From positions 930,001 to 994,000 of the forward strand of contig NZ_CP091510.1 of the NCBI RefSeq assembly GCF_022870905.1: a stretch of DNA of 64,000 nt. The letters are read 5' to 3'. Origin of the DNA: Neisseria arctica. Lineage in GTDB: Bacteria > Pseudomonadota > Gammaproteobacteria > Burkholderiales > Neisseriaceae. The notes under the pieces are model-generated. The model ran no database searches, was not told where the DNA came from, and saw only the letters and a program-made list of their open reading frames with translations. A program made the position numbers and the translations under genes. Below are positions 44,032-49,686 of the stretch, in pieces; the stretch's first letter is position 1, and each line of letters begins with the position of its first letter.

Positions 44032-44046
44032 ATGGGCGGTTTTTAT
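44023..44046 (+). other. Intercistronic hairpin before the tail tube gene
   Basis: CCGCC / GGCGG followed by TTTTTATTTGGAG, where GGAG is the ribosome site of the next gene. Confidence 0.6.
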
Positions 44047-44060
44047 TTGGAGTAAAAACT

Positions 44061-44969
44061 ATGAGTTCAGGCGCAAAACAAGTCCTTTATATTGTGGCCG
44101 AAACCGTTGCCGGTACTACGCCGGCATCACCAAAGTGGCTGACTTTACCATTTAAGACATCCAGTCTTGACGGTACCGTGAATAAAACTGATTCGGACAC
44201 AATCGCAGATGGTCGATTGGGCCGCGGCGGCTTGCCGACAAGTATGGAAGTGGCCGGCGATATTCAGGTAAACGCGGCATTCGCCACTTATGATGATTTG
44301 TTGGCAGCGGCGTTTTTTAATAATTGGTCGTCTGAAACGCTTGCAATCGGTTCTATCCGAAAAACATTCAGCGCAGTGCGCGGTTATACGGACATTGCCA
44401 ACTACCAAACATTTACCGGCTTACATGTTGCCAATTTCGCATTGGAAATTCCAGAAGAGGGCTTGGTAACGATGACTTTCGGCATGGCCGGGCTGAATCG
44501 TTCGCAAGCTAATAGCGTGCCGGCCGGAACTATTACGCCGCCCGTGCTGAATGAAGAATTTACCAATGTGGGTGTTGGTGAGCTGACTGTTGACGGCCAA
44601 TCACTGAAAGGTGTTGCCTGTGTAACCGCATTCAGCTTTAACTTGGATAACGGCTTGCAGGTGCAACGTTGCCTAGGCAGCGGCTTGGCAGTTGGCAAGC
44701 AGCTTGAGGGCAAGGCCAAAGTAACCGGATCGTTTACCGTGGCTTGGAGTACGAAAGCAGCCGAGCTGTACGAGAAGAAATTCAACAACGGTAAAATTGC
44801 CCTGAAAATCCCGTTTGGCGACGGTGCCGGCAATCGTTATGAATTAAGCCTACCAGTTGTAACGATTAACGGTTCGCTGCCGAGTGGTGGAGCGGAAGAA
44901 TTGCTGACTACGCAATTTGAATACACCGTCCAAGACCAATCGCCGATCCTCAAGCGCGTTACCGCATAA
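44061..44969 (+). CDS. Major tail tube protein
   Basis: A 302-residue protein with the phage tail tube pattern: GAKQVLYIVAETVAGTTPAS near the start, LGRGGLPTSMEVAGDIQVNAA, then a C-terminal Ig-like part with VTGSFTVAWSTKAAELYEKK and VVTINGSLPSGG. It lies between the terminator protein and the G/GT chaperones. Confidence 0.85.
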   Translation: MSSGAKQVLYIVAETVAGTTPASPKWLTLPFKTSSLDGTVNKTDSDTIADGRLGRGGLPTSMEVAGDIQVNAAFATYDDLLAAAFFNNWSSETLAIGSIRKTFSAVRGYTDIANYQTFTGLHVANFALEIPEEGLVTMTFGMAGLNRSQANSVPAGTITPPVLNEEFTNVGVGELTVDGQSLKGVACVTAFSFNLDNGLQVQRCLGSGLAVGKQLEGKAKVTGSFTVAWSTKAAELYEKKFNNGKIALKIPFGDGAGNRYELSLPVVTINGSLPSGGAEELLTTQFEYTVQDQSPILKRVTA

Positions 44970-44975
44970 CCTGAT

Positions 44976-45000
44976 AGCCCTGCCTTAATCGGCGGGGCTT
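44976..45000 (+). other. Intercistronic hairpin after the tail tube gene
   Basis: AGCCCTGCC / GGCGGGGCTT, then TTAATTTTGGAG leading into the next start. Confidence 0.65.
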
Positions 45001-45017
45001 TAATTTTGGAGTAAAAC

Positions 45018-45476
45018 ATGGCCTTAAAGCTGAAGAAGAAACAGGAAATCGAAGCCCGCTGGGTAGATTATAAAGATGGCGACGAAACACTTGCCCGCTT
45101 TTTGATTAAACCGATCGAAGATAGCCGTTACCAAGTAGCGGTCGAGCGCAATCAAATCGGAACCCGTGCTGATGGCGTAACGATTGATAATATCGCCGAT
45201 GACGCCCGCCCGTTTTTGGAAAAAGACGCCGAAGCCGTTGCCCGTTATCTGCTGGTAGATTGGGATGGTGTTGAAGATGCAGATGGCAATGCCATTAAAT
45301 ACAGCCCGGAAACCGCCTACGAAGTATTGACTAAAACACAAATCGGCTTGGTGCTGTGGGCGTGGATTAAAGAGCAAGCTGAGGCAATTCAGGCTGAAGC
45401 CTATAAAGACCGGGACGAACTGGTAAAAAAGCCGTTGAATGGTACAAATGGCAAACCGGTGGTTTCCAAAGCCTAA
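45018..45476 (+). CDS. Tail assembly chaperone G
   Basis: A 152-residue protein (MALKLKKKQEIEARWVDYKD) that should coat the tape measure during tail assembly. It is recognised by its place between tail tube and tape measure and by the -1 frameshift site A AAA AAG at 45425-45431 near its end, the lambda G-GT arrangement. FLIKPIEDSRYQVAVERNQIG is shared with phage tail chaperones of this kind. Confidence 0.8.
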   Translation: MALKLKKKQEIEARWVDYKDGDETLARFLIKPIEDSRYQVAVERNQIGTRADGVTIDNIADDARPFLEKDAEAVARYLLVDWDGVEDADGNAIKYSPETAYEVLTKTQIGLVLWAWIKEQAEAIQAEAYKDRDELVKKPLNGTNGKPVVSKA

Positions 45477-45736
45477 AAAAACGCAAGGTTTACGAGTATC
45501 TCAACATGGAGCCGCCGAAGCAGCCTGAATACTCGTATCTTGCCGATTGGTTTTTTTTCGCTTTTGAGCAAATCAGCCGGGCGCGCCGGTATGAGCAGGG
45601 TATAGCTCTACCGTTGCGCTTGGTTGATATTACCGCTTTCGCTGAATGCGAGGATATGCCGGTAAGCAGAAGCATTCTGAACCGTGTGATTTTCGCTATT
45701 GACGACGTGGAGCTTGCCCGTATGCGGAAAAAATAA
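45018..45736 (+). CDS. Tail assembly chaperone GT, made by programmed -1 frameshift
   Basis: Ribosomes that slip back one base on A AAA AAG join the first 138 codons of G to the -1 frame, giving a 239-residue fusion (junction ELVKK then AVEWYKWQTGGFQ). The -1 frame is open from well before the slip site to 45736. The T part alone (from the ATG at 45506, 76 residues, MEPPKQPEYSYLADWFFFAF) has no ribosome site, so the fusion is its only plausible source. Confidence 0.8.
45425..45431 (+). promoter_or_regulatory. Programmed -1 frameshift slip site
   Basis: Heptamer A AAA AAG in the G reading frame (codons GTA AAA AAG), the most efficient E. coli-type slippery sequence, 43 bases before the G stop codon. 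Confidence 0.85.
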
Positions 45737-45757
45737 AGTCTATTTTAGTTTCATAGC

Positions 45758-45792
45758 AAAATACCCGAAAGTTCGCAGCTTTCGGGTATTTC
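45758..45792 (+). terminator. Terminator after GT
   Basis: Perfect 13-bp stem AAATACCCGAAAG / CTTTCGGGTATTT, seven-base loop. It marks the start of the accessory island. Confidence 0.85.
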
Positions 45793-45873
45793 TGTATTCA
45801 AACCTTTGACACAGAAAGATTGAATAGTTGTATGGATTGTAACATATATTTTAATTCCATCAAGGAGTTAATT

Positions 45874-45966
45874 GTGGAATATGGATTATTTTCAGTTGCA
45901 TTGGCTTGCGGGTGCTTGATATTGATTTGGCGGTTGCCAGAGATTATTCGCGCATGGAAAGAATAG
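45874..45966 (+). CDS. Small membrane protein (30 residues, GTG start)
   Basis: GTG at 45874 has a strong AAGGAG seven bases upstream. The product, MEYGLFSVALACGCLILIWR then LPEIIRAWKE, is one membrane helix with a basic-aromatic tail. It has its own leader after the GT terminator. Function unknown; small membrane proteins in such places often modify the host envelope. Confidence 0.6.
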   Translation: MEYGLFSVALACGCLILIWRLPEIIRAWKE

Positions 45967-46053
45967 GGGGCGGTTGTAACGTAACCGTCTATTCCAAAAC
46001 TTACCCAATTGTATTAAAATTTAGCTTTACTCACTTTAACAAATGGGGGCGAG

Positions 46054-46647
46054 ATGAAGAAAATAACAGTGATTTCGGGTGAGTTGGCAGCAGGTGAATA
46101 TGAATACAACAACATTATGATAAAGGCTGATAAAAAGAGCATTCGACTGGCTACTGATGTTGTTGGCTATTCGATTTCTAGCGATGGGAACATCGTTTTG
46201 TCGTTGAAAAAGTATAAGACGCTTACTATTGAAAATAATGATGACTTTTTGGGAATCATTAAAATAAATTTGGAAAATGCTAAACCTGAGGATAAGTCCA
46301 TTGCCAATGTAGGCTGGACAATATTAATTTTAGGGTTGTTGCTGACATACGGTTTATATTCTTGTGGAACGCGTTCCACATCTGGCATTGTTAAGGATAA
46401 TGCAATAGGTTCATACCCGGAATCAGCCTTTCCAAAGCTATATGCGAAATGGGGGGCAGATGGAGTTAAAAGAATTATTGCCAATGATAAAGCTGCGGCA
46501 GCGTATGCAGCACGATCAGGGAAATGTGATGTAGTTGAATTTGTAGCATTTTCGGAAAGAAGCTTATATCCGCATCGAATTGTTAGTTTTGTAGATTGTA
46601 GAAATGGCACACGTATTTACTACGATTCTAGTATGGTTAATAAGTAA
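46054..46647 (+). CDS. Membrane protein of unknown function (accessory gene)
   Basis: A 197-residue protein with a beta-rich cytoplasmic N-terminal part (KKITVISGELAAGEYEYNN), one membrane helix at about 86-104 (VGWTILILGLLLTYGLYSCG) and a periplasmic C-terminal part with Cys residues (SGKCDVVEFVAF and VDCRNGT). GGGGGCGAG precedes the ATG. AT-rich compared with the structural genes around, consistent with an accessory gene. Confidence 0.65.
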   Translation: MKKITVISGELAAGEYEYNNIMIKADKKSIRLATDVVGYSISSDGNIVLSLKKYKTLTIENNDDFLGIIKINLENAKPEDKSIANVGWTILILGLLLTYGLYSCGTRSTSGIVKDNAIGSYPESAFPKLYAKWGADGVKRIIANDKAAAAYAARSGKCDVVEFVAFSERSLYPHRIVSFVDCRNGTRIYYDSSMVNK

Positions 46648-46659
46648 GGTTGTCATAAA

Positions 46660-46896
46660 ATGAATAAATTTTTAATAGCCATTGCGTTGCCAATATTATT
46701 TCTATTAAATGCATGTAGCCATAATTCTTATAATACTACGCCTCATCAAGTGGATACTGGCTGGTCTTCAGGAACTTGGTCATCATCTACTTATGAAGGT
46801 AGCACTTATAAACCTGTTAGAGTAAAAGGCTATTATCGTAAGGATGGAACTTACGTTAAACCTCATACGCGAAGCAGGCCAAGCCGAAGAAGGTAA
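46660..46896 (+). CDS. Small surface lipoprotein (accessory gene)
   Basis: A 78-residue lipoprotein: signal peptide with lipobox LLNAC (Cys19), a Ser/Thr/Trp-rich middle (GWSSGTWSSSTYEGSTYKP) and a basic tail VKGYYRKDGTYVKPHTRSRP. The tail motif is frequent in small Neisseria exported proteins. Expressed from a prophage, it could alter the cell surface, as Bor or similar lysogenic-conversion lipoproteins do; that is inference. Confidence 0.7.
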   Translation: MNKFLIAIALPILFLLNACSHNSYNTTPHQVDTGWSSGTWSSSTYEGSTYKPVRVKGYYRKDGTYVKPHTRSRPSRRR

Positions 46897-46910
46897 ATTT
46901 ATACACTTTT

Positions 46911-46999
46911 GGTCGAGAGGGTGAGGAATACAACACCCCGTAACAGGGGGAATAACTCCAGCCTATCTTGTGGGGGGCTTTCGAACCTCTCGACCGCCC
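46911..46999 (+). ncRNA. Structured RNA resembling C4 antisense RNA, copy 1
   Basis: Outer stem GGTCGAGAGG / CCTCTCGACC (10 bp, perfect) closes an 85-base fold with an inner ACCCC / AGGGG hairpin and conserved GGAATAACTCCA-like and TCGAACC segments. It closely matches copy 2 at 47175 with a compensatory change in the outer stem (C-G to T-A at the third pair). The Rfam C4 family is the best fit I know; I could not run a covariance search. A terminator follows on the plus strand. Confidence 0.55.
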
Positions 47000-47024
47000 A
47001 ATCCGCCTAGTGCGGATTTTTTAT
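47000..47024 (+). terminator. Terminator after C4-like copy 1
   Basis: AATCCGC-CTAGT-GCGGATT followed by TTTTATT. It makes copy 1 a separate small transcript. Confidence 0.85.
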
Positions 47025-47159
47025 TGCATAAAATAAAAAGATTGGGTATATTGCGCGCATGAGGTGTCGTAGCCTTATGTAAAAGCGGTAATCACCCCGT
47101 AAGCGTGATTTTTTTGCGTCCATAGATAATGTGTCATGGTTCTCTCTCCTCAATATCAT
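47007..47159 (-). CDS. Small Ash/Icd-like phage protein candidate
   Basis: A 50-residue basic frame (MILRRENHDTLSMDAKKSRL, then a part ending RHLMRAIYPIFLFYAIKNPH). It has TAAAGGAAAC upstream and resembles the C-terminal part of Ash/Icd-like proteins that accompany C4 RNA in enterobacterial prophages. An alternative start at 47137 in another frame has GGAGAGAGAACC but gives only 20 residues. Its end overlaps a plus-strand terminator, so it may be a remnant. Confidence 0.35.
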   Translation of the reverse strand: MILRRENHDTLSMDAKKSRLRGDYRFYIRLRHLMRAIYPIFLFYAIKNPH

Positions 47160-47299
47160 GACCGTTTCCTTTATGGCCGAGAGGGCGAGGAATAAAATAC
47201 CCCACAGGGGAAATAACTCCACCCTTCTTTTACAGGGCTACGAACCTCTTGGCCGCCCATTTGGGTAAATTTCGTAGATATGTAAAGGAAACATCATGA
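47156..47299 (+). promoter_or_regulatory. Inverted repeat linking the C4-like RNA flank to the rha ribosome site
   Basis: GTTTCCTTTA at 47164-47173 is the exact complement of TAAAGGAAAC at 47283-47292, the rha ribosome site; TCATGA at 47156-47161 also pairs with TCATGA at 47294-47299, covering the start codon. Confidence 0.65.
47175..47254 (+). ncRNA. Structured RNA resembling C4 antisense RNA, copy 2
   Basis: Outer stem GGCCGAGAGG / CCTCTTGGCC, complete if one G-U pair is allowed on the plus strand (the same pair would be A-C on the other strand, which favours plus-strand RNA). Inner CCCC-ACA-GGGG hairpin. It ends 41 bases before the Rha gene, and the 18 bases just before it are complementary to the rha ribosome site. 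Confidence 0.55.
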
Positions 47300-48078
47300 A
47301 CGCAATCAGTATCGACTTTGCACAATTCGTGCAAATCCATCATTCCACCCCGATCACTACAAGTGAATTTATCGCCAAAGCGTTTGGCAAAAACCATAAA
47401 GACGTTTTGCGTAAAATTGATGAAATTCGCACGCAAGTCGTTGATTCTTTCGAGAAGCGCAATTTTGCGCCGCTAGAGAAAAAAGTAAAAAGCAACCTTG
47501 GCAATGGGCATTATACAACTAGAGCCTACGAACTAACCAAAGACGGCTTTATGCTCTTGGTGATGGGCTTCACGGGTAAAGATGCAATGGCTATTAAAGT
47601 AGCCTATATCGAAGCCTTTAATGCAATGGCCGAGAAGATTAAGCAGTTGGAAGCGCAGCCGGTTCAGTTGCCGCACATTATCGGCGAGGAACAGGCGGCA
47701 CAAATCAGCAAGGCGGTATTGGCAAGATGCAGCCGCACGGGCGAAAGCTGGCAAAAAGTGTATCACGGCTTGCATGATTACTTAGGCGTGGATAGCTACC
47801 ACAACATACCGTTTTCGATGTACCACACGGCCATAAGGTATCTGAACAGTATCGACAATGCGCCCGAACTATTTACACCGGAGCCAAAGCCTGAACCACG
47901 CGAACCAAAGCCAAACTTTGAGGTTGTCAACGGACGGCGCGTGAAGTACACCCTAAACCTGAACATTAAGCAGTTTGACGACAACGAAGAAGTCTACTTT
48001 ATCAAAGTGCAAACAGGAAAAATCACCGAAATGCAGTCTTTCCGGCCAAGTAACGCACGGCTGGAAAAGACTAACTAA
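47296..48078 (+). CDS. Rha-family regulatory/antirepressor-like protein
   Basis: A 260-residue protein. Residues about 15-110 are the Rha domain (SEFIAKAFGKNHKDVLRKID, then YELTKDGFMLLVMGFTGKDAMAIK in part). Residues about 125-180 resemble the ORF6C-type domain (AQISKAVLARCSRTGESWQK, YHGLHDYLGV). Rha proteins interfere with or relieve phage repression. In P1-type systems a C4 RNA controls such an antirepressor, and the same neighbours occur here. AAAGGAAAC precedes the ATG. Confidence 0.85.
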   Translation: MNAISIDFAQFVQIHHSTPITTSEFIAKAFGKNHKDVLRKIDEIRTQVVDSFEKRNFAPLEKKVKSNLGNGHYTTRAYELTKDGFMLLVMGFTGKDAMAIKVAYIEAFNAMAEKIKQLEAQPVQLPHIIGEEQAAQISKAVLARCSRTGESWQKVYHGLHDYLGVDSYHNIPFSMYHTAIRYLNSIDNAPELFTPEPKPEPREPKPNFEVVNGRRVKYTLNLNIKQFDDNEEVYFIKVQTGKITEMQSFRPSNARLEKTN

Positions 48079-48089
48079 ATAAGGCAAAG

Positions 48090-48109
48090 ACCCCGTGAAA
48101 GCGGGGTTT
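48090..48109 (+). terminator. Terminator after rha
   Basis: ACCCCG-tgaaag-CGGGGTTT, 12 bases after the stop codon. Confidence 0.7.
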
Positions 48110-48119
48110 GCTATGAAAG

Positions 48120-48148
48120 TTTACAAGTATAGCTTTAACGGTTAAGAT
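48120..48148 (+). promoter_or_regulatory. Promoter of the HEPN-like gene pair
   Basis: TTTACA at 48120-48125 and TAAGAT at 48143-48148 with a 17-base spacer. The expected start of transcription is only about three bases before the ATG at 48158, and no ribosome site is present. Confidence 0.5.
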
Positions 48149-48157
48149 AGCTAAACT

Positions 48158-48922
48158 ATGATACAGCCAAAAACGAAATCTGAAGAATTATTTAGAAAAA
48201 TTGAGGCGCTATACGAGCAAGATAAGCCGGTTTTGCCGCTTCAAATACAACGCTTAAAACAAGACGTTATTAAGAGTGTTTTTTCTGAGAGCGTTGGTTT
48301 GGGGCATGTGCTTTATGGGCTGATTACCGGCTTGGAAAATAAGCCTGATGAAATCGCATCGCGCTATCGACAAGCGCAACACTATCTTAATGATTGCCTT
48401 ATTACGCATATGAATTTTATGACGGCATTTAAATATGTTGGTCAATATCATGAAGCGGGAAGGGCTTTTGAGGCTGCATTCGAGACGGTAGATCCTAGCA
48501 ACCCATTCCAACTTAGATGTATGATATCCCATGCTGCGAGGCTTGGTTTTTATAAAAAAGGGCAAACAGCCATAGAGTTGTTGCAAAAGCTCAACGAAGT
48601 TCCTGATACTGCTGAGCGGGCAACTCTAAAAAGTTTGGAGGATTTCTCCATGAAGGAGCAAGAGCTTACTGGTTTGATTGCACAGATTTTGTCTTTTCTG
48701 CACAGTAAAGGTATTCATAAGCGCCTTAACCATATAGAAACTTCTCATCTTTGTGAAGATGGTGAGAATTTCCATGTTTATTCAGTTCTGCTTGATGGCC
48801 AAGAACCGGAAGAAATCGCACAATATCAATACGAATGCGATAATGTATTAGCTGATTTTGCTAATGAGAAAGGTATTGATTTAAGCAATTTTGTTGTCAA
48901 TATTTTGCCAATTGAGGCTTAA
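48158..48922 (+). CDS. Hypothetical protein paired with a HEPN-like protein
   Basis: A 254-residue protein I cannot assign. Residues about 80-150 look like helical TPR-type hairpins (FKYVGQYHEAGRAFEAAFET, then GFYKKGQTAIELLQKLNE). The C-terminal 60 residues (HVYSVLLDGQEPEEIAQYQY, then LSNFVVNILPIEA) form a compact strand-helix part. The start lacks a ribosome site and may be leaderless. Two bases separate its stop from the next gene, so the two form one unit, bounded by terminators on both sides. Confidence 0.65.
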   Translation: MIQPKTKSEELFRKIEALYEQDKPVLPLQIQRLKQDVIKSVFSESVGLGHVLYGLITGLENKPDEIASRYRQAQHYLNDCLITHMNFMTAFKYVGQYHEAGRAFEAAFETVDPSNPFQLRCMISHAARLGFYKKGQTAIELLQKLNEVPDTAERATLKSLEDFSMKEQELTGLIAQILSFLHSKGIHKRLNHIETSHLCEDGENFHVYSVLLDGQEPEEIAQYQYECDNVLADFANEKGIDLSNFVVNILPIEA

Positions 48923-48924
48923 TC

Positions 48925-49314
48925 ATGATTAAGCCTTCAGACCTAATTGATTTTTCCAAAAAGCAGTCTAATGCGTCCGATGAAGTTGCACGCCGTTGTG
49001 GTATTCATGCAGCTTATTATGCTTTGTATCATGATGCACTTGAATGGGCAGAACAAAATGGCTTCTGCTTTAACGGTGGTGAAAGTAAGCATAAACAGGT
49101 GCGTGATTTTTTTGAAGGGCATCAAGATCGCAGGGCAAAAGCTGTTGGGCATATTTTGAAAGCAGCTATTACCAAGCGAATTCTTGCTGATTACCATTTG
49201 GAAAAAGATGTGGGGCAGGCAGAGTTAAAAACACATCAATATCATTGCCAAATGGGTATGCAGGATTTGAATAGCTTGAAAAAAGCATGTGATGAATCAA
49301 ATAAAACTGCCTAG
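48925..49314 (+). CDS. HEPN/UPF0332-like protein
   Basis: A 129-residue helical protein. HAAYYALYHDALEWAEQNG matches the AYYAxxHAA helix of HEPN and UPF0332 proteins, and KRILADYHLEKDVGQAE resembles their second helical part. An R-x4-H pattern, typical of HEPN ribonucleases, is present as RRCGIH (Arg23, His28), though placed early in the chain. Such proteins act as RNase toxins or defence effectors, usually with an antitoxin partner; the gene just upstream is the candidate. Activity is unproven. Confidence 0.6.
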   Translation: MIKPSDLIDFSKKQSNASDEVARRCGIHAAYYALYHDALEWAEQNGFCFNGGESKHKQVRDFFEGHQDRRAKAVGHILKAAITKRILADYHLEKDVGQAELKTHQYHCQMGMQDLNSLKKACDESNKTA

Positions 49315-49334
49315 TAGCCTAATATTGGTTTATT

Positions 49335-49440
49335 AAAACCCCGCTGATGCGGGGTTTTTTACGCCGTCTGAAACAGGCGGCTTTTTTATGGATAACAGAT
49401 AGCAAAAAGCCCTGAAAGGCGGGAATCTTTCAGGGCTTTT
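49335..49440 (+). terminator. Three terminator hairpins in tandem
   Basis: AAAACCCCGC-TGAT-GCGGGGTTTTTT (49335-49360), CGCCGTCTGAAACAGGCGGC plus six T (49362-49387, with an exact uptake sequence), and AAAGCCCTGAAAG / CTTTCAGGGCTTTT (49405-49440). A very strong transcription stop. Confidence 0.85.
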
Positions 49441-49467
49441 CTACATTAACTTAATACGAGTAAGTCA

Positions 49468-49641
49468 ATGAATAGGAAAGATTATAGCAAAACAAAAATG
49501 GAATTGCACCCTAGGGAGGGTATGAAATTGGAAATGTACACAAGCCCATTTGTCCGCGCTTGCATTGGCATTGCCGTGTTGTTGGTAGCCTCAGGGTTGC
49601 TTGCTTTGATGGTTACACCTTTGATTTATGCCTTGAAGTAG
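49468..49641 (+). CDS. Small membrane protein (57 residues)
   Basis: Begins MNRKDYSKTKMELHPREG and has one C-terminal membrane helix (ACIGIAVLLVASGLLALMV). The ATG at 49468 has only a weak ribosome site; internal ATG codons after AGGGAGGG (near 49519) are alternatives. It lies between the triple terminator and an uptake-sequence terminator, directly before the tape measure gene. Unknown function. Confidence 0.5.
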   Translation: MNRKDYSKTKMELHPREGMKLEMYTSPFVRACIGIAVLLVASGLLALMVTPLIYALK

Positions 49642-49672
49642 GCCGTCTGATTATTTTTCAGACGGCTTTTTT
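49640..49672 (+). terminator. Uptake-sequence terminator before the tape measure gene
   Basis: GGCCGTCTGA and TTCAGACGGC arms followed by TTTTTTATT, then GGAGTTGGAAT and the ATG of the tape measure gene. Confidence 0.75.
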
Positions 49673-49686
49673 ATTGGAGTTGGAAT

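Noticed and set aside
47075..47137. 20-codon minus-strand frame after GGAGAGAGAACC
   Set aside because: Good ribosome site but too short to support; it is inside the longer Ash-like candidate in another frame.
46911..47254. tRNA or tmRNA at the paired elements
   Set aside because: The TTCGAA-like segment recalls a T-loop, but there is no anticodon arm or acceptor end; the pair fits a phage antisense-type RNA better.
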